Source: UBA7662 sp943369355 (lineage in GTDB: Bacteria; Bacteroidota; Bacteroidia; UBA7662). From it: a stretch of 64,000 nt of DNA. The translations under genes and the position numbers were made by a program. Below the pieces are notes generated by a model. That model did no database searches, was not told the DNA's origin, and saw only the letters and a program-made list of their open reading frames with translations. The stretch spans positions 310,001-374,000 of the forward strand of contig CALRMX020000002.1 of NCBI GenBank assembly GCA_943369355.1, given 5' to 3'. This document shows, one piece after another, positions 16,323-24,823 of the stretch (position 1 is the stretch's first letter; each line of letters begins with the position of its first letter).

Positions 16323-16330
16323 CAAAGGTA
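16323..16330 (-). promoter_or_regulatory. -7 box immediately upstream of tadA
   Basis: Minus-strand TACCTTTG is a perfect TAnnTTTG box ending 4 bases before the GTG start. The transcript would be leaderless or nearly so. A TTGAG sequence lies about 19-20 bases upstream. Confidence 0.55.
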
Positions 16331-16473
16331 AACGACTTGAAGCACCGAACTCAACTTGCTGGAAAAAGTGCGCCAGAAACAAACATGCTAAATTTTTGTA
16401 TATGTTAAATTATACCCACTTCCCAACCTTTTGCAATTGTGTTGCGTAGTATAGTTCACCAAGCCCTAAGTAC

Positions 16474-18789
16474 ATGAAAACGAAGCTCCTTTCGCTAGCC
16501 TTACTGCTTTTTCCTGCCTTGTTGTTGGCGCAAACCTATACAGTGCAACTGCAAGGGCAAATAATAGCCAATTCTCCCGCTATTCCTGTATCAAACGTTA
16601 CCGTCCGGATATATCCGGATAGTAACGCAAACCCCGGCTTTTTACCTTTTACCGTATTGAGTGATAGCATTGGCCGGGTGAACACCAGTGTTAATTTAAC
16701 TACCGCTGGGTTGCTGAGAATCGACATCATTAACTGCAACGGTCAGCCTAGTCATCCATTTTTGTTTCCGGTGAGCCCAGGCCTGCCCATACTTTCTTTT
16801 GCATTTATCAATAACTGTATTCCTGCTACCTCCAATTGTGTGGCTGGCTTCACGGCTATGCCCGACACTTTGTCGCCAATATCGGGGCAGTATACCTTTA
16901 CAAGTACCAGTACCAATGTGACGCCAACTACCAGTTATTTCTGGGACTTTGGGGATGGCAACTTCGGCTGGGGACCTTTTGTAACCCATACCTATTTAAA
17001 CTCAGGTATCTACACCGTTTTGCACGTGGTTTTCGATCACAATGGATGTCAAGATTCTGCCATTCAAGTCCTTAATGTGATAAGCTCGGGGCCACCGGCA
17101 GGTTGTCATGCCTTTTTTATCCCCACACCGTCAGCAGCGCCAAGCGCTCCGGCCCTGATTAGCTTTAACAATGCGTCAATCGCTAATCCGAGTGCGGTTT
17201 TCCAATGGACATTCGGCGATGGTACTGCATCAACGTTAGTTTCGCCGTTTCACACCTATCAAAACAACGGTATTTATGTGGTTACTTTAACCCAAACCGA
17301 TACCGTATTTAGCTGTACCGACACTTACATAGACACCGTGTATGTTGGACAGCCCGTAGGTATTTGTAGTGTTCGTTTCACTTCAGCTGCCGACACTATT
17401 GACCCCAATGTAGTTACGTTTCTTAGTCAACCTATCGTAGCTGGGGGTTTAATTCAATATACTTGGGACTTCGGCAATGGGCTGTTGGTCCATCAAGATA
17501 ACCCAGTGCTATACCTCCCAAATGGAGTTTATCCAGTTTGTTTGACCATCACTACCAGCAGGGGCTGTACCGCAACATTTTGCGATACTGTAATCGTTAA
17601 TGGCGGACAAATACCTTGTCAGGCAAGTTTCAACTATCAACCTGCGGCATCAGGTCTACCCTTGACCATTGATTTTTTCAACAGTTCGCCGTGGCAACCA
17701 GGTCAGCTTCCTTTTGATTCTGTAATCTGGAATTTCGGAGATGGAAGCCCACTTGTAGTTCAAAACTCTACGCCTACACATACCTATGCTTCACCAGGCA
17801 ATTACAACGTTTGCATTACCGTGGTGAGCGCACAATGCACCAATACCTTTTGTGCCGTAATCAACGTAAGCAACTCGTCGTTGAGAATTTATAGCATCGA
17901 CGGAGTGGTATTTGGCGTTCCACCAATTCCAGCGAACACCTTGAATGTAGTCTTGTTTGAGCTTCAAGGTACCACTTGGATACCTGTCGATTCCGTTATT
18001 GCGGGAGTGTCAATTCCATTTTATCGCTACGAATTCGACAGTCTTGCAGCCGGTATTTATAGCATAAGAACCGAACTTACCCCAAACTCGCTCAATTACC
18101 TGAACTACTTCCCTACCTATTTGGGCAATACAACCAATTGGAATCAGGCTCAAGGCTTGTTTGTTGGGCCGCAGAACCCCGCACCATACACGACCATCGT
18201 CATGATACCCAACTTCAACTTGGGTTCGGGAGGGGGATTGATTACCGGCAACGTGATCAATGGTTCGGGCTTGCGTGTATCGAGTCGTTATAACGGTATG
18301 CGAGTGCAGTTGTTGAATGAACTGTCAGAGCCGCTCATTACGAGTGTACTTGATGCGCAAGGAAACTTCTCCTTCAATAACCTGCCGTTTGGCAAGTATT
18401 TGGTTCATATCGACTGGCCGGGAATGCCTTGTAATCCGTATCTCGTGGAGTTAAGTGCCAACCAGCCGCAGCATAACGGCGTTCAATTCATTATCGGCGC
18501 AAGCGGCATCAGCACAAGCGTACGAGAGGAGAGCAGCTTCGAGAACACCGTAGTTTTCCCAAATCCGGTGGTTGACCAGTTGAATTTGACTACCACTGTA
18601 CGACGTGCTGGCACATATACGGCGATTGTGCGCGATTTGAGTTGCAGAACCGTCATGCTAAAAGAACATCAGCTTGAGTCAGGCGCCCAAGAGCTACAGT
18701 GGTCGTTTGAAGCGCTTGCCAAGGGCATGTATCTGTTGGAATTCAAAGGCCCAGATCAGCGCACCGAAACATTTAGAATCATCCGTTAA
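16474..18789 (+). CDS. Secreted PKD-repeat protein with T9SS sorting tail
   Basis: The 771-residue protein starts with a signal peptide (cleavage after LLLAQ-like, about residue 19). A Ca-binding-like beta domain (22-115) is followed by four PKD domains, at about 121-202, 210-291, 297-374 and 380-463, each with the FGDG/FGNG turn and a paired-Cys pattern. A carboxypeptidase-regulatory-like section (about 470-680) precedes a C-terminal type A T9SS sorting domain (about 690-771, VVFPNPVVDQLNL then a KGMYLLEF strand). It should be exported by the type IX system and anchored or released at the surface; an adhesion or structural role is likely but not shown. Confidence 0.9.
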   Translation: MKTKLLSLALLLFPALLLAQTYTVQLQGQIIANSPAIPVSNVTVRIYPDSNANPGFLPFTVLSDSIGRVNTSVNLTTAGLLRIDIINCNGQPSHPFLFPVSPGLPILSFAFINNCIPATSNCVAGFTAMPDTLSPISGQYTFTSTSTNVTPTTSYFWDFGDGNFGWGPFVTHTYLNSGIYTVLHVVFDHNGCQDSAIQVLNVISSGPPAGCHAFFIPTPSAAPSAPALISFNNASIANPSAVFQWTFGDGTASTLVSPFHTYQNNGIYVVTLTQTDTVFSCTDTYIDTVYVGQPVGICSVRFTSAADTIDPNVVTFLSQPIVAGGLIQYTWDFGNGLLVHQDNPVLYLPNGVYPVCLTITTSRGCTATFCDTVIVNGGQIPCQASFNYQPAASGLPLTIDFFNSSPWQPGQLPFDSVIWNFGDGSPLVVQNSTPTHTYASPGNYNVCITVVSAQCTNTFCAVINVSNSSLRIYSIDGVVFGVPPIPANTLNVVLFELQGTTWIPVDSVIAGVSIPFYRYEFDSLAAGIYSIRTELTPNSLNYLNYFPTYLGNTTNWNQAQGLFVGPQNPAPYTTIVMIPNFNLGSGGGLITGNVINGSGLRVSSRYNGMRVQLLNELSEPLITSVLDAQGNFSFNNLPFGKYLVHIDWPGMPCNPYLVELSANQPQHNGVQFIIGASGISTSVREESSFENTVVFPNPVVDQLNLTTTVRRAGTYTAIVRDLSCRTVMLKEHQLESGAQELQWSFEALAKGMYLLEFKGPDQRTETFRIIR

Positions 18790-18833
18790 CAAGCGGGAGT
18801 TGCCCGTTTGCGTATAGTCTCTTCATAGATCAT

Positions 18834-18867
18834 CCGCCGATGCCGGGAGGTGTCGGCGGTTTTTTTT
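18834..18867 (+). terminator. Rho-independent terminator after the PKD protein
   Basis: Perfect 7-bp stem CCGCCGA / TCGGCGG with a 12-base loop and eight T residues. Confidence 0.92.
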
Positions 18868-18924
18868 GCTTATCATCTTCGTATTACAAATGGTGGTATT
18901 TGACTTGAATGCTGTAACTACTTT

Positions 18925-18932
18925 TATCTTTG
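18925..18932 (+). promoter_or_regulatory. -7 box of aspS
   Basis: TATCTTTG is a perfect TAnnTTTG box, 19 bases before the aspS ATG. The -33 region holds only TTG at 18905-18907, slightly off the ideal spacing. Confidence 0.6.
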
Positions 18933-18951
18933 CGATTCTATACCCAATTAC

Positions 18952-20700
18952 ATGTTACGAACACACCACTGCGGCGAATTACGAATTCAACATCTTCATC
19001 AAACTACCACCCTTTGCGGTTGGGTAAGTCGTGTACGCGACAAGGGTGGTATGGTGTGGTTAGATCTGCGCGATCGCTACGGCATTACGCAACTTTTGTT
19101 TGATGAGGCACGTACTTCGGCCGATTTACTCAAGCAAGTTCGGGAGTTAGGGCGCGAGTTCGTTATTCAAGCAAGCGGACGCGTATTAGAGCGGGTGGCC
19201 AAAAACGACAAAATAGCCACTGGCGATATTGAAATTTTGGTTGAAAGCCTTGTGGTTCTTAATCCGGCCAAATTACCTCCTTTTTTGATTGAAGACGAGA
19301 CAGATGGGGGCGACGATTTGCGGATGAAGTACCGATATCTGGACTTGCGTCGAAATCCGGTGCGTGCAAACCTCGAGCTGCGTCATCGCATGGCCCAAGA
19401 GGTTCGGCGCTACCTCGATAGTTTAGGCTTTCTAGAGGTGGAAACACCTGTTTTGATAAAAAGTACCCCAGAAGGAGCGCGCGACTTTGTGGTACCTTCA
19501 CGGATGAACCAAGGCGAGTTTTACGCGCTTCCACAGAGCCCACAAACGTTCAAACAACTGCTGATGGTGAGCGGCTTTGATCGCTACTTCCAAATCGTGA
19601 AGTGTTTTCGTGACGAGGACTTGCGCGCCGACCGACAGCCAGAATTCACACAAATTGACTGTGAAATGGCCTTTATTGAACGAGAAGATATTCTTCAAAC
19701 CTTTGAAGGGCTCATGCGTGAACTATTCACGAAAGTAAAGGGATACGACATTGGGGAAATAATTCGCATGAGCTACGACGACGCCATGCTGTATTACGGA
19801 AACGATAAGCCCGATATTCGCTTCGATATGCGAATCGCCACGCTGAAGGGACACGGCAACGACCTGACCAGTGGCGCTGGATTTGGGGTTTTTGATGGCG
19901 CAGAGGCAGTTCTGGCCATAGCGGCTAACGGCTGCTCTACCTACACACGAAAACAACTGGATGAATTAACCGAATGGTTGAAACGGCCACAGCTTGGCAT
20001 GAAAGGCCTGGTATATGTGCGCGTGGAAGAAGACGGAAGTTTAAAGTCGAGCGTAGATAAGTTTTACAGCGAAGAGGTACTACATTCTTGGGCCGACCGT
20101 TGTGGGGCAGTTCCGGGCGATTTGATCTTGGTACTTGCTGGCGACGAAGCATTAACGCGTAAAGCCATGAGCGAGCTTCGTTTGGAAATGGGCAACCGAC
20201 TGGGCTTGCGCAACAAAGACAATTATAAGGCCTTGTGGGTGCTCGACTTTCCATTACTTGAATGGGATGAAGAAGAAAAAAGATGGAATGCCATGCACCA
20301 CCCATTCACCTCCCCGAGACCCGAGGACTTGGATAAGCTTGCTACAGACCCAGGAGCCGTTAAGGCCAATGCCTACGATATGGTATTGAACGGTACAGAA
20401 GTAGGAGGAGGCTCGATTCGTATTCACGATAGAGCGCTACAGAGTAAAATGTTTGAAGCCCTCGGTTTTACGCCAGAAGAAGCCGAAGCCAAATTTGGCT
20501 TTTTACTAAGTGCATTCGAATATGGTGCACCGCCACATGGTGGAATAGCCTTTGGTTTCGACCGGCTTTGTTCTTTGTTTGGCGGCAGCGAAGGTATCCG
20601 CGATTTTATAGCCTTCCCTAAAAACAATTCGGGTCGCGACACCATGATAGATGCACCTTCGGCTATCGACCAGAAGCAGCGAAAAGAATTGGGTTTGTAG
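18952..20700 (+). CDS. aspS: Aspartyl-tRNA synthetase
   Basis: The 582-residue class II synthetase has an N-terminal OB-fold anticodon-binding domain (about 1-110), motif 2 region FRDEDLRADRQPEFTQID, the PQSPQTFKQLLM segment, the bacterial-type GAD insertion (about 280-420) and motif 3 GIAFGFDRLCSLFGG near the C-terminus. It charges tRNA-Asp. It is preceded by its own promoter and converges with the TSUP transporter gene, with one base between stop codons. Confidence 0.97.
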   Translation: MLRTHHCGELRIQHLHQTTTLCGWVSRVRDKGGMVWLDLRDRYGITQLLFDEARTSADLLKQVRELGREFVIQASGRVLERVAKNDKIATGDIEILVESLVVLNPAKLPPFLIEDETDGGDDLRMKYRYLDLRRNPVRANLELRHRMAQEVRRYLDSLGFLEVETPVLIKSTPEGARDFVVPSRMNQGEFYALPQSPQTFKQLLMVSGFDRYFQIVKCFRDEDLRADRQPEFTQIDCEMAFIEREDILQTFEGLMRELFTKVKGYDIGEIIRMSYDDAMLYYGNDKPDIRFDMRIATLKGHGNDLTSGAGFGVFDGAEAVLAIAANGCSTYTRKQLDELTEWLKRPQLGMKGLVYVRVEEDGSLKSSVDKFYSEEVLHSWADRCGAVPGDLILVLAGDEALTRKAMSELRLEMGNRLGLRNKDNYKALWVLDFPLLEWDEEEKRWNAMHHPFTSPRPEDLDKLATDPGAVKANAYDMVLNGTEVGGGSIRIHDRALQSKMFEALGFTPEEAEAKFGFLLSAFEYGAPPHGGIAFGFDRLCSLFGGSEGIRDFIAFPKNNSGRDTMIDAPSAIDQKQRKELGL

Positions 20701-20701
20701 T

Positions 20702-21475
20702 TTACGGTTGGATTAACTCCCAGCCATAGCGGACAATCATTAGGCTTACTACAACCAAAAACACCTTACGCACAAAGCTATTTCCTTTGCGTATGGCCAA
20801 CTTGCTGCCTATCAGGCTGCCCAAAACGTTAAATGCAGCCAGCACTACTGCTGCCTCGAGCAAAAACTGACCGTTTCCGATAAAAACGAAAAGTGCGCCG
20901 ATGTTGGTTAGCATATTGACCACCTTCGCATACGCGGAAGCGGTTAGGAAGTCTTCACCCAAAAAAACCACAAAGCCCATCACCAGGAAGCTGCCGGTTC
21001 CAGGTCCAAAAAAGCCGTCGTAAAATCCAATTCCTAAGCCAAGGAGACCTCCCGCTAACCACCTTTTGGTGGCTGAAATGGGTATTTGGGAAGTAGCTCC
21101 TAAATTTTTTCGCATGGCGGTATATACGGCCATTCCGATTAACAGAAACAATACTATTGGCTTCAGGAGCCTGGGGTCGAGCCGACTTAAGGTATTGGCC
21201 CCCAGCCATGAACCTAAAAAGGCTAATGCGCCTACAAAGACTACGATTGCCCAATTCAATCGCACTTTTCGTAGGTATTGCCAAGCGGCTACACTGGTTC
21301 CGCTAAATCCTGCTATTTTGTTCGTTCCAAAGAGAATGGGTAATGATTCATTCGGGTAAGCTATTAAAACTGCGGGCAGTTGAATCAAGCCTCCACCACC
21401 GACCATTGCATCGAGCAGACCAGCAAAAAATGCAGCCAATGCAAGTAAAGCCAAGGTAATGTCTATTTCAGGCAC
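20702..21475 (-). CDS. TSUP (TauE/SafE) family membrane transporter
   Basis: The 257-residue protein has about eight membrane segments and the duplicated TSUP pattern, with the early GLLDAMVGGGGLIQLPAVL and the second-half GFYDGFFGPGTGSFL motifs. TSUP proteins export or import sulfite, sulfoacetate or related organosulfur anions; the substrate is not predictable. It is last in a minus-strand run of five closely spaced genes. Confidence 0.9.
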   Translation of the reverse strand: MPEIDITLALLALAAFFAGLLDAMVGGGGLIQLPAVLIAYPNESLPILFGTNKIAGFSGTSVAAWQYLRKVRLNWAIVVFVGALAFLGSWLGANTLSRLDPRLLKPIVLFLLIGMAVYTAMRKNLGATSQIPISATKRWLAGGLLGLGIGFYDGFFGPGTGSFLVMGFVVFLGEDFLTASAYAKVVNMLTNIGALFVFIGNGQFLLEAAVVLAAFNVLGSLIGSKLAIRKGNSFVRKVFLVVVSLMIVRYGWELIQP

Positions 21476-21513
21476 AGCTGAGTGGGCTTGAATTTATTTC
21501 GATGATGCCAAAA

Positions 21514-21906
21514 CTAAGCGTCTTTTACCCACCAAGCCGACAACATCAGCACCGGGTGCATGACCACTAATCTTACCCAGGCAAGCCAGAGCGGCAAACA
21601 AACCATGGGGCTAAGACAACCCCCAGCTTGAATCATGTATACGTGAACCGGTATGAAGGCGATGAGCATAAGGATTATGCCTTTCGCTGCGAGTGCTCTA
21701 AACCGAGGCAAAAACAAGTTTAAACCCAATACAATCTCGGCGATGCCCGCTATTATGTTGAGCTCAAAAGCAAACTCGGCAAGCCAAGGCGGAAACATGA
21801 CACTATAAAAATTGGGGTTAATGAAGTGGTTGGCCCCCAGTATTGGATAAGCCACAGCTTGGCCATAAAGAACAAGTTTTTTGACGCGACCTATCGTTTG
21901 GAGCAT
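21514..21906 (-). CDS. DoxX family membrane protein
   Basis: The 130-residue protein has four membrane helices and the DoxX-like GANHFINPNFY and GIAEIVLGLNLF segments, close to the MauE/DoxX-like 'methylamine utilization' group. Two Cys (about residues 98 and 104) lie in the loop before the last helix. It is between kdsB (29 bases upstream) and the TSUP gene (38 bases downstream). Function unknown; a second small DoxX protein is at 2630. Confidence 0.75.
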   Translation of the reverse strand: MLQTIGRVKKLVLYGQAVAYPILGANHFINPNFYSVMFPPWLAEFAFELNIIAGIAEIVLGLNLFLPRFRALAAKGIILMLIAFIPVHVYMIQAGGCLSPMVCLPLWLAWVRLVVMHPVLMLSAWWVKDA

Positions 21907-21935
21907 AGGATGAGAATTTAGTTAGCCGGGTGAGT

Positions 21936-22676
21936 TTAGCGGTTATGCCAAATATTTCTGGCAGCTTCTAAGTCTGCTGGAGTATCTATTCCAATGGGTT
22001 TTTCTTGGGTTAAAGCCATGCGAATGTTAACACCATGCCATAAAAGCCGCAGTTGTTCTAGTTTTTCGGTGTTTTCAAGAGCACAAACTGGCCAACTTGT
22101 AAACTCCAAGAGCACTTCACGCCGGTAACCATATATACCGATATGTTGGAAATGCTGACCTATAATTACTTGCATTGCACCAGCATCGCGAGGAAACGGA
22201 ATAGGTGCGCGACTAAAATAGAGGGCATCCATTTTTTGATTCACCGCTACTTTCACCACGTTTGGATTCAACAAATCGTCGCCATGAGCTAAAGGACACA
22301 TTGCCGAGGCCACCTGGACCTTAGGGTCGTTGAAGCAAGAAAGCACTTCGGCAAGGGTAGCGGAGTTGGTGAAAGGCTCATCGCCCTGAACATTCACAAC
22401 AATATCGTACTCGGGCAGCGTGCGGGCAATTTCTGCAATTCGGTCACTACCACTTTGGTGCGCGGGGCTACTCATGACCACGTCGCAAGCAGACTTTTGA
22501 GCCGCTTCAAAAATGCGTTCATGATCGGTAACTACCACCACTTTGTCGAACAAGCCAGTACGGGTTACGGCTTGTGCCGTACGAACAATTAGCGGAAGGC
22601 CGCCTAAATCGGCCAACATTTTTTCGGGAAAACGAGTTGAATCGAGACGAGCCGGAAGTAATGCGATTTTTTTCAT
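21936..22676 (-). CDS. kdsB: 3-deoxy-manno-octulosonate cytidylyltransferase
   Basis: The 246-residue protein has the nucleotidyltransferase start PARLDSTRFPEKMLADLGG, the VVNVQGDEPF motif and the family-specific YFSRAPIPFPRD and QHFQHIGIYGYR segments of KdsB. It makes CMP-Kdo, the activated sugar for lipid A-core assembly, which fits a Gram-negative envelope. Its start overlaps the stop of the GNAT gene by 4 bases. Confidence 0.95.
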   Translation of the reverse strand: MKKIALLPARLDSTRFPEKMLADLGGLPLIVRTAQAVTRTGLFDKVVVVTDHERIFEAAQKSACDVVMSSPAHQSGSDRIAEIARTLPEYDIVVNVQGDEPFTNSATLAEVLSCFNDPKVQVASAMCPLAHGDDLLNPNVVKVAVNQKMDALYFSRAPIPFPRDAGAMQVIIGQHFQHIGIYGYRREVLLEFTSWPVCALENTEKLEQLRLLWHGVNIRMALTQEKPIGIDTPADLEAARNIWHNR

Positions 22677-23110
22677 CCCAGTTTTTTCGAAAATGCTTTG
22701 TGGGGAATACCTACCTCTTCGAAAATATCCCCGCTGCTTACATAGCCCAGTTGGTCATAAAATCGAAAAGCGCTCTCGCGGGCGTGCAAACGGATGGATT
22801 CAAACAAATGCTCTTTGGCCAATGCCTCGGCATATTCTACCAATAGCTTTCCAATGCCCAAGCCCTGTTTGTCGGGTCTAACAGCTACCTGACGCATTTT
22901 TACGGTAAAAGCGTCGATCGGCAAGAGCACCAAGCAACCCACCAACAACTCACCTTCCCAAGCGGTGAGGTGGTAACTGGTATCTTCTTCTTCGAGTTCT
23001 TGTTCGGTAAAAAATAGTCCAAGGGGTTCGCGAAGTACAGCTGTACGCAAAGCGATGCTCAGCGCCCATCCGGCACTTTCGTGCAATACGGTTCGGATGT
23101 TCACGTTCAT
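22673..23110 (-). CDS. GNAT family N-acetyltransferase
   Basis: The ATG at 23110 gives 145 residues and an ATGA overlap with the upstream gene, which favours it over an ATG 12 bases earlier. The acetyl-CoA binding motif is VRPDKQGLGIGKLLVEYAE, followed by IRLHARESAFRFYDQLGY, typical of ElaA-like GNAT enzymes. The substrate is unknown. It overlaps both neighbours by 4 bases, indicating tight co-translation. Confidence 0.87.
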   Translation of the reverse strand: MNVNIRTVLHESAGWALSIALRTAVLREPLGLFFTEQELEEEDTSYHLTAWEGELLVGCLVLLPIDAFTVKMRQVAVRPDKQGLGIGKLLVEYAEALAKEHLFESIRLHARESAFRFYDQLGYVSSGDIFEEVGIPHKAFSKKLG

Positions 23111-23640
23111 ACCCAAATGCACTTCACCTCACCGAAGCCCATGGAGATTTCCATGACTACCGATCGTCCGCTGCCTTGTGGCTGATGTTCGAAAATACGA
23201 TCGCCAAAATTGAGTTCTTGTCCGTCGGGAAAAGCCACCTCCCCAAAAATTGCGTTAGCGCGAATGGTGAGCGGAAGGTCGCGGGGAATGATAATGGTAG
23301 TTTCTCCGAACCAGGTGGTTACGCGTAAGAATTTTTCGGTGGTATCTATGCGGTCGAGATAAAGTTTACGCTCACCAAACAAAGTGCTGTAGTGTTCCGA
23401 TGCGGCACCGCCTCCGGCATAGGACGATGCTTTACCAAAGAGTACGGTTTGTGATCCGTCGTCGGCAATGCCATTTCCAAACGGTATCATACGGCCCCGG
23501 AGCAAAATAATCCCCAAGCTTATCATGCCTATAGCCAATAAAAGCCTGAAAACGCTTATTTGGAGATCAAAGAAATTATTTAGGGTAAATAAAACGCCTA
23601 AAAGTATGAGAATGAGCGCTGAAGCTTGACGAACAGGCAT
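23107..23640 (-). CDS. LiaF-like membrane protein
   Basis: The 177-residue protein has two N-terminal membrane helices with a short loop (about 7-25 and 30-48; RGRM follows) and a C-terminal beta-rich region (about 85-177) with repeated phrases such as TTWFGETTIIIPRDLPL and NAIFGEVAFPDG, matching the C-terminal domain of LiaF/VraT-like 'cell wall-active antibiotic response' proteins. Such proteins modulate envelope stress kinases in Firmicutes; in Bacteroidota the role is unclear. It heads the run LiaF-like, GNAT, kdsB, DoxX, TSUP. Confidence 0.75.
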   Translation of the reverse strand: MPVRQASALILILLGVLFTLNNFFDLQISVFRLLLAIGMISLGIILLRGRMIPFGNGIADDGSQTVLFGKASSYAGGGAASEHYSTLFGERKLYLDRIDTTEKFLRVTTWFGETTIIIPRDLPLTIRANAIFGEVAFPDGQELNFGDRIFEHQPQGSGRSVVMEISMGFGEVKCIWV

Positions 23641-23716
23641 AGGTTTGGGGTTTTATGCTAATCTACAAAACGCCTTGGTTTTGCCGATGCATTTTGACTA
23701 GAATGTATGGTCGGAG

Positions 23717-24823
23717 CTAAGCCGAGGCCGAGCCCTTCATGTGTAAAGTGCGTGTAGGAAAGGCGAAATCGGACCCGTTTTGCAATACAATGTCATAAAT
23801 CCGGTAATTAATTTCCTCCCTTACTTTACAAAATTCTGCGTAGTCGTTGGTATGAACTAAATACGTGATGAGGATATTTAACGAGCTTTCGCCGTACTCA
23901 AAAAAGCGAACTAACGGTTCGTCGTTGGTATCAGGATGCCGCAATAATTCGTTATGAATGCTGGCAATGATGTTTTTCATCACCTCGGGACGGGTGTCGT
24001 AGGTCAAGCCAATAAAAAAGCGAGCTCTGCGGTGTGTGCTTTCAGAAATATTGTTGAGCGGTGCACCAACCAAACTTTTGTTGGGTACAGTTACATAACT
24101 TTTGTCCAACGTTCGAATACGCGTACTTCTAAATCCTACTTTTTCAACCGTGCCTTGAATACCGTTAAAGTCGATGGTATCACCAACGGTGAATGGCTTA
24201 TCGAGAAAGATGGTAAATGACCCCAGCAAATTCGCCAAACTTTCCTGTGCAGCCAACGCGATGGCTAAGCCTCCAATCCCTAAACCACCAATTAAAGCGC
24301 TCACATTTACCTTGAAAACAGCACCCAGCGCAAACAGTACCGCAAAAATGGTCAGTAATACTTTGATGGCGTCTTTGGCAAATGGGACCAACTGGTCGTC
24401 GAGTTTCGACTCGCTCAAGGCGGCCTTTTCCATCCACAGCTCGCCGATAAAATCAGTAATTTTTATCAGGATACGTGTAAAGCTTAACGTGAGTAAAAGA
24501 TTTACGACTAGGCTTAAATACATGGCTAGTCGGATCTTTTCTTCAAAAACATCCAGTGTGTTGGGTATGGTGAGTATGGTGAGCGTGAGATAGAGCGTAA
24601 GGCTGATAACAAAAAATTGCATTGGCCGCCGCACCAGCTCATTAAAACGTTGACTTTTGGCGGCTGTGCGATTTTTTTGGAAAAGGCGATACAGCAATTT
24701 GTTGATGAGAATTGCGCCCCAACGATTGAACAAGATGACCGCTGCTAGCAGAATGCCAACAACTTCGAGTTGTTCGATGGTTTGACCGAGGATGCGGTAA
24801 TGCTGTATCTCTTCGATATTCAT
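23717..24823 (-). CDS. MscS-family mechanosensitive channel
   Basis: The 368-residue protein has four N-terminal membrane helices and the pore/beta-domain of MscS: GLGIGGLAIALAAQESLANL (pore helix) followed by FTVGDTIDFNGIQGTVEKVG. The C-terminal cytoplasmic alpha-beta region is present, so it is full length. It would release solutes on osmotic downshock. Its start overlaps the stop of the upstream dehydrogenase gene by 4 bases. Confidence 0.93.
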   Translation of the reverse strand: MNIEEIQHYRILGQTIEQLEVVGILLAAVILFNRWGAILINKLLYRLFQKNRTAAKSQRFNELVRRPMQFFVISLTLYLTLTILTIPNTLDVFEEKIRLAMYLSLVVNLLLTLSFTRILIKITDFIGELWMEKAALSESKLDDQLVPFAKDAIKVLLTIFAVLFALGAVFKVNVSALIGGLGIGGLAIALAAQESLANLLGSFTIFLDKPFTVGDTIDFNGIQGTVEKVGFRSTRIRTLDKSYVTVPNKSLVGAPLNNISESTHRRARFFIGLTYDTRPEVMKNIIASIHNELLRHPDTNDEPLVRFFEYGESSLNILITYLVHTNDYAEFCKVREEINYRIYDIVLQNGSDFAFPTRTLHMKGSASA

